The notes under the pieces are model-generated. The model saw only the letters and a program-made list of their open reading frames with translations. It did not search any database and had not been told where the DNA came from. Below, in pieces: positions 37,368 through 46,485 of a DNA stretch of 64,000 nucleotides. Source of the stretch: an uncultured Odoribacter sp. (GTDB lineage: Bacteria > Bacteroidota > Bacteroidia > Bacteroidales > Marinifilaceae); NCBI GenBank assembly GCA_944321145.1, contig CALUKF010000006.1:32859-96858 (forward strand), given 5' to 3'. Positions within the stretch are counted from its first letter, which is position 1. Every line of letters starts with the position of its first letter. Both the position numbers and the translations under genes were made by a program.

Positions 37368-38696
37368 TCAAATCGGGAAGGATTCGAGGTACGGAAGAAT
37401 CTGTCCGGAGAGGCGCGGAGCGTTGGAATTGATGATTTTACCGTCGGGCGAAATAAAAATGAAACGCGGGACGCTGATAATCATATAGTCCTTGCCGAAC
37501 TCGCTGCTCTCGTCGGCAAAGGTGTGCAAACCGGCATAGGGATGCTGTTCCAGATAGTTTTTCCAATTGTCGAAACTAACCGGAGCATCGATTGCCACCG
37601 TGAGGAATTTAATGTTACGGTCGTAATATTTCCGCTGCAACCATTCCAGATAGGGCAACTCAGATTTGCAGGGCACACACCAAGTCGCCCATACCGTTAT
37701 ATAAAGGTATGATCCCCGGAAATCTTGCAAGGAGACTTTCCTCCTGTTGCGGTCGATGACCGTGAAATCGGGAGCAGGCTTCCCGGGCGTGATTTTTTCC
37801 CATTGGGCAATGATGCTTTCGATGTGCTCCACCTTGCTCTTGTCCGAACATTCCCGCCGGAATACTGCCAAAAGCCTGTCGGCACCTGCCAAACCATTGT
37901 TCTCGCAGATGTAGCGAAAAACCAGTTCTGTCAGCAAGAAATCCTTGATGGCAGGGTTGGTAATGGTCGAAAGCACATAGTCTGCCATGTCGGCGGAATA
38001 ATTCTCGTGGTCTGTCCAACTGCCCAGCATGTAGAAATAGTTCAGCAAAAAAGTCCGGTAGTCCTTTGAACCGAAAAGTTCCTCGTTGTTCAAGGCAAAG
38101 GAAGACATGAAATCCTTGAAGGCATTGCCCGGACGATAGTCTACCTCCGGATAAAGCATCCGATGGTAAACGGGATAAAATGCCACCTGTTCCGCCACGG
38201 AATAGCGGATGCGTTGCCGCTCCAAACGGGTAAATGATTCATCGAAATTCTTGGCTTCCAAAAGTTTGATTTTCTCGTCAATCAAAGCCCGCATCTTGCG
38301 GATGAACTCCCCCTCATCAAGCATGTAATACTCCTTATCGAAAAAAACAGCGACTTCCTGCTCCTTCAAGTAAGAATTGATGCCCCCCAAACTCCCCCGA
38401 AAATAGAGAGAACCGGAGAAATTGGACGCATTCACATGGATGGACAAGTCCTCGCCGGGAGCCAAATAAAGGTTCAAGGAATTGTATAACAACGTAGCAT
38501 AACAGCCTTGCGAAAGGGTAATGGTGCCCGAAAAGAAATGGTTTTCGTCCACAGGGAAAGCGTAAATGCTGTCAGCCACCCAGATGCTGACCACAGAATC
38601 CCCCGTTTCCACACGCCCGCTGATTTGAACCGAGTGGTCGCGTGAACAGGAAGACAAAACTCCCCACAGCAAAATAAAAACAGCTAACCCTTTCAT
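37368..38696 (-). CDS. TlpA-type thioredoxin-like lipoprotein
   Basis: A 442-residue lipoprotein (lipobox GVLSSCSRD). The N-terminal beta domain (about 20-110) is followed by a helical middle, and the C-terminal thioredoxin fold (about 310-440) has the redox motif WATWCVPCKSEL and the cis-Pro loop SVPRFIF. It would reduce or shuffle disulfides in the periplasm. I start at MKGLAVF rather than 14 codons upstream because the signal peptide begins there. Confidence 0.88.
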   Translation of the reverse strand: MKGLAVFILLWGVLSSCSRDHSVQISGRVETGDSVVSIWVADSIYAFPVDENHFFSGTITLSQGCYATLLYNSLNLYLAPGEDLSIHVNASNFSGSLYFRGSLGGINSYLKEQEVAVFFDKEYYMLDEGEFIRKMRALIDEKIKLLEAKNFDESFTRLERQRIRYSVAEQVAFYPVYHRMLYPEVDYRPGNAFKDFMSSFALNNEELFGSKDYRTFLLNYFYMLGSWTDHENYSADMADYVLSTITNPAIKDFLLTELVFRYICENNGLAGADRLLAVFRRECSDKSKVEHIESIIAQWEKITPGKPAPDFTVIDRNRRKVSLQDFRGSYLYITVWATWCVPCKSELPYLEWLQRKYYDRNIKFLTVAIDAPVSFDNWKNYLEQHPYAGLHTFADESSEFGKDYMIISVPRFIFISPDGKIINSNAPRLSGQILPYLESFPI

Positions 38697-38809
38697 TTGT
38701 TTCTTCTTATCTATAAATCTGCCTTTTTGGAAAAACAAATATAGGGGAAGCCCCGGAATATTTGAGTTAAAGAAAAGCTAAATATCACAGCCAGCGGAGG
38801 AAAGGCATG

Positions 38810-38841
38810 AAAAAAGGGCTGTTGCCCATAGCAACAGCCCC
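38810..38841 (-). terminator. Terminator after the TPR lipoprotein gene
   Basis: On the minus strand GGGGCTGTTGC pairs with GCAACAGCCC around TATG, followed by TTTTTT. Confidence 0.9.
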
Positions 38842-38861
38842 GTTATAAATAATTATGTATT

Positions 38862-40580
38862 TTATTCTACAACAGCTTTGAAATCAGCGTTTTCAAAGAA
38901 AGCGGCAAATTCCATATCCGTTGCTGCCTTTTGCTTCAAAGAAGCATCTTTTGCACAAGCCTCTTTCAGGTTGGCAACCACTGCATTTGCATCGTTGCTG
39001 CGAGCAGCGATAACTGCTTTCAGGTAAGGAACGAGAGCCTCGCCGGTCTTGTTGTCGTTCAATTTCTGAGAAGCTACGCTAGTATTGCCTGCCAAAAGGT
39101 TAGCCAAAGCGGCATTTACAGAATTGCAGTTGCCGAAGAATTCAACAGCAGCAGCATATTCACCCTTCATGATAGCTACGATACCTTTATTATAGTTAGC
39201 TTCTTCCAATCCGGTAGCTGCACCGAACAATACTTCAGCTTCAGCCACATTGCCATTCTTCAATTCAACGGCACCCAAGTTGTTCTTTACAATCTTGTTG
39301 TTTGCAGACAGTTGGTCAGCTTTCTGGAAATCAGCCTTAGCTTCTGCAACCTTGCCCATTTCGAATTGAACCATACCGGCATCGTTGAAACCTCTCCAGT
39401 CGTTAGCAAATTGTTGTTTTGCAGCCTGGTAAATAGCCAACTTGTCAGCGTTGTCCTCGAAGAGGGTAGCAGAGTAAAGCAATTCTTCCACATTCAAAGA
39501 TGCAGGATTTGATTTTGCAAGCTCACGCAATTCCTCGTCAGATTTGCCAATACGGTCTACGTTTACGACAAACTTAGAACGTCTCAGTTTCGGCAAGATC
39601 TGGTCAGCAACAGCAGTGAACGCTGAAGAGATATTCTTGATTTCTTTTTCTCTTACTTCCGGATCTGAGTACATAGACAATACACGGAGAATCAATTCCT
39701 TGTCCTGAATGTTAGATTCTTCCATGGCTTTCTTGAAGCCGTCCCAGTCTTCAGCTACCACGAACTTCTTGAAGAAATCGAGGTTTTCGTATTCCTCAAT
39801 TTTGTTTTTCTTCATGTTGTTCTTGATAAACTTGTCAGCAGACTTTTCGCGGTTGTTTGCCAACTTGTCGTTCCAATCCAGCGGACCATCGGGAGAAGCA
39901 TAGGATTGAATTTCCACATTCTTCAATTCCATGTCTTCAGCAGCCTTGGCATCCTTCAAGTATTGCTCCAATGCTTTGATTTCATCGGAACGGGTCTCTT
40001 TGGAACGTACCTGTGAAGAGTTAATCAAATAGTAGATGGCAGCCTCTTTAGCTTCCGGAACAATCCGCTCGAAATTGTCCTCGCCGATAGCTGTGGCAGG
40101 CGCATTGTCTACCAAAGTAGCGGTAGCCAAGATACCGTCTGCAATCTTGCTTGATTCATACTCAACTGTCTTGGAACCTTTCGTGCCCGTAAATTTCACA
40201 TACAAGCCGGAAGCACGCATGCTTTCCTCGAAAGGCACAGTCCCGCTGTAAGAAACCGTCTTGCCTTCTGCATACGGAACTACCTCGTTGTTCCCTTGCA
40301 CTTTTTCGCCTTGGAAGGTCTTGGAGGCATAAGCCTTCTCGCCATCCGCGAATTTCAACACAGGTGTTGCCACCAAGGTCACTTTCTTATTAAAATATTT
40401 TGCAGGAATCGTTGCATCTATACTCAGATCAACTTGCCCGCCTTTTGCTTCCAACACTTCGGGAGTAACCTTGTAAGCAATATCACTCTCCATTTTCTTC
40501 ATCTTATTCAATGATGCACAAGATGAAACTACAAAGCCTGCCAGCGTACACACTGCGACCGTTTTTAATGTCCTTTTCAT
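38862..40580 (-). CDS. Large TPR/OmpA-like lipoprotein
   Basis: A 572-residue lipoprotein (lipobox GFVVSSCASL). Residues about 30-200 look like two beta-rich modules. About 185-330 resembles an OmpA-like peptidoglycan-binding domain (VEIQSYASPDGPLDWNDKLANNREKSA). About 380-560 is a helical, Ala/Asn-rich tetratricopeptide-like region (AVELKNGNVAEAEVLFGAAT). Such proteins occur widely in Bacteroidetes as outer-membrane-associated lipoproteins that may anchor the envelope; the exact role is unknown. A TACATTTG box and a strong terminator make it a single-gene unit. Confidence 0.8.
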   Translation of the reverse strand: MKRTLKTVAVCTLAGFVVSSCASLNKMKKMESDIAYKVTPEVLEAKGGQVDLSIDATIPAKYFNKKVTLVATPVLKFADGEKAYASKTFQGEKVQGNNEVVPYAEGKTVSYSGTVPFEESMRASGLYVKFTGTKGSKTVEYESSKIADGILATATLVDNAPATAIGEDNFERIVPEAKEAAIYYLINSSQVRSKETRSDEIKALEQYLKDAKAAEDMELKNVEIQSYASPDGPLDWNDKLANNREKSADKFIKNNMKKNKIEEYENLDFFKKFVVAEDWDGFKKAMEESNIQDKELILRVLSMYSDPEVREKEIKNISSAFTAVADQILPKLRRSKFVVNVDRIGKSDEELRELAKSNPASLNVEELLYSATLFEDNADKLAIYQAAKQQFANDWRGFNDAGMVQFEMGKVAEAKADFQKADQLSANNKIVKNNLGAVELKNGNVAEAEVLFGAATGLEEANYNKGIVAIMKGEYAAAVEFFGNCNSVNAALANLLAGNTSVASQKLNDNKTGEALVPYLKAVIAARSNDANAVVANLKEACAKDASLKQKAATDMEFAAFFENADFKAVVE

Positions 40581-40627
40581 AATCACTTCTATTTATTTAA
40601 TAATAATCCAATCGCTATTTAGCATAG

Positions 40628-40635
40628 CAAATGTA
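40628..40635 (-). promoter_or_regulatory. Putative -7 box for the TPR/OmpA-like lipoprotein
   Basis: TACATTTG on the minus strand; 47 bases before the start codon. The -33 box is not clear. Confidence 0.45.
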
Positions 40636-40681
40636 TAACAAAAATATCAATTCGCCTACTCTAAGCGGAAAATATTTAAAT

Positions 40682-43315
40682 TTAATCGACATTTAATTTG
40701 TACATCGCCATTTTTTCCAGTCGGGCAATAGCTTTTTCGATGCCGCTAGGGTCAGAACCACCCGCTGTCGCGAAGAAAGGTTGCCCCCCGCCGCCGCCTT
40801 TTATCTCTTGGGCGGCTTCGCGCACCATCTGCCCGGCGTTCAAGCCTAATTCGTCAACCAAAGCATTGCTCATCATCACCATCAGGTAGGGTTTGCCTTC
40901 CACAACCCCGCCACCGATAAAAATGAGCCTGTCATACTCGCCTTTCAATTGGAAAGCGATGTCCTTTGCCTGAGCCTGCGACATCATGAGCTGGGCGACA
41001 ATGACATTCACATCCCGGTAGACCTTCCGCTCATTTTTCAAACGCTCCTTGGCAATGCGCAAACTCTCGCGGGCAAATTTTTCGGTTTCCTTTTTCAAAT
41101 CCTCGTTCTCCAGCAAAACGTCCCGCACGCACTCCATTAAATTTTTGTTGCTCTTGAACATTTTCTCTACCTCGCGCAAAGTCCGATACGTATTATTAAT
41201 GTATTCTTCCGCCTTGTCGGCAGTGATTGCCTCAATACGCCGCACGCCTGCAGAAACGGAACTCTCCGAAAGAATTTTGAAAAATCCGATTTGTCCCGTA
41301 GCTGCCACATGCGTACCGCCGCACAACTCGATGGAATCACCATATTTAATTACACGAACCAAATCGCCATATTTCTCCCCGAATACGGCAAGCGCCCCCA
41401 TCTCGCGGGCATTGGCAATCGGGATGGAACGAAATTCCTCCAAGGGAAGGTTGCGCCGAATCAACTGATTGACTATTGAAGCAACCTCGGCAAGTTCCTC
41501 GTCCGTCACTTTCTGGAAATGCGAGAAGTCGAAACGCAGGTGCTCATCGCTCACATACGAACCTTTTTGCTCGACATGAGTTCCCAGCACCTTCCGCAAA
41601 GCGTAGTCCAACAAGTGGGTTGCCGTATGGTTATTTGCCGTCAAAATCCGTTTTTTCCGGTCAACTTTCGCCACAAAAGTCTGCAAAACATCTTCCGGCA
41701 GTTTTTCCACCACATGGATGGTCAAGCCGTTTTCTTTCTTCGTATCGATAATTTTCACCGTCTCATGCTCGCCGACCAATTCGCCGCTATCGCCAATCTG
41801 ACCGCCGCCCTCAGCATAAAAAGGCGTAATGTTGAACACCAAATGATAGAACGCCTTGTTCTTCACCACCACTTTCCGGTAGCGCGTGATTTTGACTTCC
41901 ACTTCCGTATAGTCATAACCGACAAACTCTTGCACGTCGTCATTAATCAATTCAATCCAGTCATCCGTGTCCACGGAAGCCGCCGAACGGGAGCGTGCCT
42001 TTTGGGCTGCCATCTCAGCCTGGAATTCCCGGCGATTGACCACCAAGCCTTGCTCCCGCAGAATCAATTCGGTCAAGTCGAGCGGGAAACCATACGTATC
42101 ATACAATTCAAAAGCAACGTTCCCCGGAACGGTCACAAAATTTTCCTCCTTCGTCGTTGCAATGATGCGGTCTAACAAGCGGATGCCCTTGTCCAGCGTG
42201 CGCAAGAAAGCATTTTCCTCTTCTTTGATCACCTTCTCAATCAATGCCTGCTGGCTTTTCAGTTCCGGATAATGCGCACCCATCACCTCTATCAACACCG
42301 GCACCAGGCGGTAAAGGAAGGCGTCCTTCTGATTCAAATAAGTATAGGCATAACGCACTGCCCGTCGCAGAATACGCCGAATGACATAACCCGCCTTCAC
42401 GTTCGAAGGCAATTGCCCATCGGTAATCGAAAATGCAATGGTGCGCAAATGGTCGGCAACCACCCGCATCGCTACATCAGATTCTTCTGCAACCCCATAT
42501 TTTATGCCGCTCAAACGGGCAATCTCGTCGATAATCGGGGTGAATACATCCGTGTCGTAATTGGAGGTCTTACCTTGCACCGCCATGCAGAGACGCTCAA
42601 AACCCATCCCCGTGTCCACATGATGGTTGGGGAGGTTCTCCAGACTACCGTCCGCTTTCCGGTTGTATTGCATGAATACCAGATTCCATATTTCAATCAC
42701 CAAAGGATGGTCTTTATTGACCAGCTCCCTACCCGGCTTCAATGCCCGCTCGGCATCCGGGCGCAAGTCAATATGGATTTCAGAGCAAGGACCGCAGGGA
42801 CCCATGTCGCCCATTTCCCAAAAATTATCTTTCTTGTTTCCGAAAAGGATGCGGTCTTCCGGCAAATAATTCAGCCAGATTTTCCGTGCCTCAGCGTCCT
42901 GTTCCAATCCCTCTTCCGGATGCCCCTCAAAAACAGTGGCATACAGGCGATCTTTATCCAAGTGCATCACCTCGGTCAGGAATTCCCAAGCATAGGCAAT
43001 GGCATTTTCCTTGAAGTAATCACCAAAAGACCAATTGCCCAACATCTCAAACATGGTGTGGTGGTAGGTATCGTGCCCCACCTCCTCCAAGTCGTTGTGC
43101 TTTCCCGATACGCGAAGGCATTTCTGCGAATCCGCAACACGCCGATGCTTGGGCGCCACATTGCCCAAAATAATATCCTTAAACTGATTCATCCCCGCAT
43201 TCGTAAACATCAATGTGGGGTCGTCTTTTATCACCATGGGAGCCGACGGAACGATTGTGTGTCCTTTGCTCTCAAAAAAATCCAGAAACTTCTGTCTAAT
43301 CTCTGCTGACTTCAT
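40682..43315 (-). CDS. alaS: Alanyl-tRNA synthetase
   Basis: An 877-residue AlaRS: class II catalytic core ([20 protein letters not shown] near the N-terminus), editing domain with zinc-binding [13 protein letters not shown] and [11 protein letters not shown], and C-terminal DHHA1 domain with [14 protein letters not shown] use the start [10 protein letters not shown], which matches the family N-terminus; an upstream Met ten codons earlier would lengthen it slightly. Confidence 0.97.
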   Translation of the reverse strand: MKSAEIRQKFLDFFESKGHTIVPSAPMVIKDDPTLMFTNAGMNQFKDIILGNVAPKHRRVADSQKCLRVSGKHNDLEEVGHDTYHHTMFEMLGNWSFGDYFKENAIAYAWEFLTEVMHLDKDRLYATVFEGHPEEGLEQDAEARKIWLNYLPEDRILFGNKKDNFWEMGDMGPCGPCSEIHIDLRPDAERALKPGRELVNKDHPLVIEIWNLVFMQYNRKADGSLENLPNHHVDTGMGFERLCMAVQGKTSNYDTDVFTPIIDEIARLSGIKYGVAEESDVAMRVVADHLRTIAFSITDGQLPSNVKAGYVIRRILRRAVRYAYTYLNQKDAFLYRLVPVLIEVMGAHYPELKSQQALIEKVIKEEENAFLRTLDKGIRLLDRIIATTKEENFVTVPGNVAFELYDTYGFPLDLTELILREQGLVVNRREFQAEMAAQKARSRSAASVDTDDWIELINDDVQEFVGYDYTEVEVKITRYRKVVVKNKAFYHLVFNITPFYAEGGGQIGDSGELVGEHETVKIIDTKKENGLTIHVVEKLPEDVLQTFVAKVDRKKRILTANNHTATHLLDYALRKVLGTHVEQKGSYVSDEHLRFDFSHFQKVTDEELAEVASIVNQLIRRNLPLEEFRSIPIANAREMGALAVFGEKYGDLVRVIKYGDSIELCGGTHVAATGQIGFFKILSESSVSAGVRRIEAITADKAEEYINNTYRTLREVEKMFKSNKNLMECVRDVLLENEDLKKETEKFARESLRIAKERLKNERKVYRDVNVIVAQLMMSQAQAKDIAFQLKGEYDRLIFIGGGVVEGKPYLMVMMSNALVDELGLNAGQMVREAAQEIKGGGGGQPFFATAGGSDPSGIEKAIARLEKMAMYKLNVD

Positions 43316-43365
43316 AATATTTAACATGTCTTCTTTTTGCTCCAAACGGGGAAAACCGTATTGGC

Positions 43366-43395
43366 TTGCAAAATTAGATTATTTCTTTAACTTTG
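43366..43395 (+). promoter_or_regulatory. Promoter of the M23 peptidase operon
   Basis: TTG (43366-43368), 19 bases, TAACTTTG (43388-43395); start codon 28 bases further on. Confidence 0.65.
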
Positions 43396-43423
43396 CAGCA
43401 AAAATCTCAATTTAATATACGAA

Positions 43424-44395
43424 ATGAGGAAAACAGGTTATCATTTTAATCCGGAAACGCTGTCTTACGACAAAATACATCTGACATTCAAGAAAAGGCT
43501 GGGAAAATTTTGTGTTAAAGTTTTCCAAACGCTATCGCTGGCTCTTATCATTTTTTTCGTAGTCTCTATCTTGATTGACTCCCCGAAAGAGAAAGCGCTG
43601 AAACGGGAAAAGGCAGAATTGCTTGCCCAATACGAACTCTTGGACGAGCAGATTGAACGGCTGGACGAAGTGCTACAAAATTTGGAAAACCGCGACGACA
43701 ACATCTACCGTGTCATTTTCGAGTCCGAGCCCATCGATGCCTCCATCCGCAGGGCAGGTTCCGGTGGTGTAGACAAATACGAGATGTTGAAACACATGCC
43801 GAATGCCGACATTGTCATCAACACTCACAAAAAATTGGATGAGCTGTCCAAAGCCGTCTACATCCAAAGCAAATCTTACGACGAAATCGAGAGCCTCGCC
43901 AAGAACAAAATAGACATGCTCGCCTCGATTCCCGCCATCCTGCCGGTATCCATGAACAACCCATCCGTCCATTTCTCGTCTTCGTTCGGCTATCGGATTC
44001 ACCCGATTTACAAGACAAAAAAACTCCACGCAGGCATGGATTTCGCCGGTCCCATCGGCACGCCGATTTATGCGACCGGAAGTGGAACAGTCGTTTATGC
44101 AGAGACACATAAAGGCTACGGCAAGTGCATCCTCATCGACCATGGTTTCAATTACCAGACACAATATGCCCACCTCGACAGCTACAACGTCAAAAAAGGG
44201 CAAAAGGTCAAACGTGGCGACATCATCGGCTACATGGGCAACACCGGGCAATCCACCGGTCCGCATGTACATTATGAAGTGCTTAAGAACGGCGTTGCCG
44301 TAAACCCGATTAATTATTATTTCAACGACCTGAGTGCGGATGAATACGACCAATTGGTTGCGGAAGCCAACAACAACGGACAATCCATGGACTAA
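43424..44395 (+). CDS. M23 (LytM-type) cell-wall peptidase
   Basis: A 323-residue membrane-anchored peptidase. Cytoplasmic start, TM at about 30-52, a coiled coil (about 58-95, ELLDEQIERLDEVLQNLENR), then a LytM domain (about 180-290). The zinc ligands are His and Asp in LHAGMDFAGP and the HxH of TGPHVHYEVL, so it should be catalytically active on peptidoglycan cross-links. First of a plus-strand cluster with MerR, Nif3-like and zinc-ribbon genes; the next gene follows after three bases. Confidence 0.93.
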   Translation: MRKTGYHFNPETLSYDKIHLTFKKRLGKFCVKVFQTLSLALIIFFVVSILIDSPKEKALKREKAELLAQYELLDEQIERLDEVLQNLENRDDNIYRVIFESEPIDASIRRAGSGGVDKYEMLKHMPNADIVINTHKKLDELSKAVYIQSKSYDEIESLAKNKIDMLASIPAILPVSMNNPSVHFSSSFGYRIHPIYKTKKLHAGMDFAGPIGTPIYATGSGTVVYAETHKGYGKCILIDHGFNYQTQYAHLDSYNVKKGQKVKRGDIIGYMGNTGQSTGPHVHYEVLKNGVAVNPINYYFNDLSADEYDQLVAEANNNGQSMD

Positions 44396-44398
44396 ATC

Positions 44399-44764
44399 AT
44401 GAAAGAAGAAAACAAATCGCCTTTGAAAATATATTATTCCATCGGGGAAGTCGCCGACATGTTCGGGGTCAATACTTCCCTCATCCGTTTTTGGGAGAAA
44501 GAGTTCCACATCATCAAACCCCATAAAAACAAAAAAGGCGACCGGCAGTTTACCCAAACCGACATCGACAATTTCCACCTGATTTACTATCTGGTAAAGG
44601 AAAAAGGCATGACCCTGCGGGGTGCCCAGTTGAAATTAAAAGAAAACAGGGCACAAACCGAAAACACGTTTGAAGTCGTCAAACGCCTGCAAGCCATCCG
44701 CCAAGAATTGTTGGAAATCAAGGAAAATTTGGGACAACAACCGGAAAACCACCCGGCACCATAG
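44399..44764 (+). CDS. MerR-family transcriptional regulator
   Basis: A 121-residue regulator with a winged-helix MerR domain (YYSIGEVADMFGVNTSLIRFWE at about 10-31, then KGDRQFTQTDIDNFHLIYYL). The C-terminal coiled coil is short and has no effector domain or conserved Cys ligands, so no metal or drug sensing is implied. Cotranscribed with the M23 peptidase gene; the pair is common in Bacteroidetes. Confidence 0.9.
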   Translation: MKEENKSPLKIYYSIGEVADMFGVNTSLIRFWEKEFHIIKPHKNKKGDRQFTQTDIDNFHLIYYLVKEKGMTLRGAQLKLKENRAQTENTFEVVKRLQAIRQELLEIKENLGQQPENHPAP

Positions 44765-44782
44765 ACCATTAAATATACATCG

Positions 44783-45571
44783 ATGCGCATAAAAGAATTA
44801 CTGGCTCTCATCGAAGAGTTTGCCCCCCTCTCCTTGCAAGAGGATTACGACAACGCCGGACTCATCTGCGGCGACCCGGAACAGGAAGTGACGTCCGTCC
44901 TGCTCACGACCGACATCACCGAAGCGGTTGTGGACGAAGCCATTGCAGGACACCACGACCTGATTGTCTCTCACCATCCCCTCACCTTGCAGGGGCTCAA
45001 ACACTTGCGTCCGGAGACCTATATCCAGCGTTGCCTGATTAAAGCCATCCGCCAAGGCATAGGCATTTACTCCGCCCACACCAACATGGACGCCGCACGG
45101 CAAGGCGTCAGCGACCGCATGGCAGACAAATTGCAACTCGTCCGCCGGCAAATCCTGCAACCCATTGGAGATGCCCCGGAAGTTGCGGCAGGTTTCGGCA
45201 TCATCGGCGAACTGCCTGAAGCAGAGAACCCCGAAACATTCCTTCGGCGTGTCAAAGCCATTTTCCAATGCCAGGCAATCCGCCACACGGCACTCTGCCT
45301 GCCCGCTGTCAGGCGGGTGGCACTCTGCGGAGGCGCAGGCGCATTCCTCACCCGCACGGCAATTGCCCAAGGTGCAGACATTTACATCTCGGCAGACTTC
45401 AAATACCACGACTTTTTCCAAGCCGAAAACCGGATAATCATAGCAGATATCGGACATTATGAAAGCGAGCAATTCACAAAAGAGATTTTTTATGAATTAC
45501 TTACCAAAAAATTGTCTAACTTTGCAGTTCAGTTTTCAAGGGTTCAAACAAACCCCGTATATTATTTATAG
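44783..45571 (+). CDS. Nif3-like dinuclear metal-centre protein
   Basis: A 262-residue NIF3/YbgI protein. Metal ligands are seen in IVSHHPLTLQGLK, the SAHTNMDAARQGVSD motif and GHYESEQFTKEI near the end. It is the short form, lacking the PII-like insert of about 100 residues found in many Gram-positive relatives. Members are linked to GTP cyclohydrolase-like or metal-related activity, unproven. It is followed by a zinc-ribbon gene, a usual partner in Bacteroidetes. Confidence 0.9.
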   Translation: MRIKELLALIEEFAPLSLQEDYDNAGLICGDPEQEVTSVLLTTDITEAVVDEAIAGHHDLIVSHHPLTLQGLKHLRPETYIQRCLIKAIRQGIGIYSAHTNMDAARQGVSDRMADKLQLVRRQILQPIGDAPEVAAGFGIIGELPEAENPETFLRRVKAIFQCQAIRHTALCLPAVRRVALCGGAGAFLTRTAIAQGADIYISADFKYHDFFQAENRIIIADIGHYESEQFTKEIFYELLTKKLSNFAVQFSRVQTNPVYYL

Positions 45572-45601
45572 GTAACTTGATAAACTTGTAAGGGAAATTA
45601 T

Positions 45602-46441
45602 ATGGCAACAAACAACAACGAACAATTGCAAGAATTGTCTGTAGAAGAAAAGCTGCAGCACTTGTACGAATTACAACGCATCGATTCGGAAATCGACAAA
45701 ATCAAAACCCTGCGGGGCGAACTTCCTTTGGAAGTGCAAGACTTGGAGGACGAAATCGCCGGACTTGAAACCCGTCTCGAAAACTATAGGAACGAAATCA
45801 CCGAAGCAGAAAAAAGCATTGCTGCCAAAAAGCATGAAATTGCCAAATCCGAGGAATTAATCAAAAAATACACGGAACAATTGGACAACGTGCGCAACAA
45901 CCGGGAATTCGATGCTTTAAACAAGGAAGTGGAATTCCAAAAATTGGAAATCGAACTCCAAAACAAGCGGATTCGCGAAGCGCAAAAACTGAAAGCCGAA
46001 AAAGAAGTCGATCTCGAAATCGCCGGCAAACAATACGAAGAAAAAAGAGCTGACCTCGATGCCAAAAAAGCCGAGCTCGACGGCATCATCGCCGAAACCC
46101 ACAAAGACGAAGAGGCGCTGAAGAAAAAATCGGCAGAACTCGCCGCCAACATCGACGAGCGTCTGTTGACTGCCTACCGCAAAATCCGCTCCAATGCCCG
46201 CAACGGGCTTGCTGTGGTGACCGTAGACCGCGATGCCTGCGGCGGATGCTTTAACAAAATTCCCCCACAGCGCCAATTGGACATCCGCTCCCGCAAAAAA
46301 ATCATTGTTTGCGAATATTGCGGACGCATCCTCATTGACAAATACATCTGCGACTACGACGGCAGCATGCAGAAAGCCGACCTCGAACAGATGATGGAAG
46401 CCCAAAAGAAAAAAACGAGAAGATTCAGGAAAGAAGAATAA
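45602..46441 (+). CDS. Coiled-coil zinc-ribbon protein (C4 type)
   Basis: A 279-residue protein: a long coiled coil (about 15-190, Lys/Glu-rich) followed by a C4 zinc ribbon with CGGCFNKIPP and VCEYCGRIL. The family is typically next to nif3-like genes and has been implicated in nucleic-acid-related or flagellar/metal roles in other bacteria; no specific function can be read here. A terminator follows directly. Confidence 0.88.
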   Translation: MATNNNEQLQELSVEEKLQHLYELQRIDSEIDKIKTLRGELPLEVQDLEDEIAGLETRLENYRNEITEAEKSIAAKKHEIAKSEELIKKYTEQLDNVRNNREFDALNKEVEFQKLEIELQNKRIREAQKLKAEKEVDLEIAGKQYEEKRADLDAKKAELDGIIAETHKDEEALKKKSAELAANIDERLLTAYRKIRSNARNGLAVVTVDRDACGGCFNKIPPQRQLDIRSRKKIIVCEYCGRILIDKYICDYDGSMQKADLEQMMEAQKKKTRRFRKEE

Positions 46442-46467
46442 AAAAAGCTGCTCCGGCAGCTTTTTTC
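46441..46467 (+). terminator. Terminator between the zinc-ribbon gene and valS
   Basis: AAAAAAGCTGC pairs with GCAGCTTTTTT around TCCG. Confidence 0.9.
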
Positions 46468-46485
46468 AAATAGCACGATTTTATC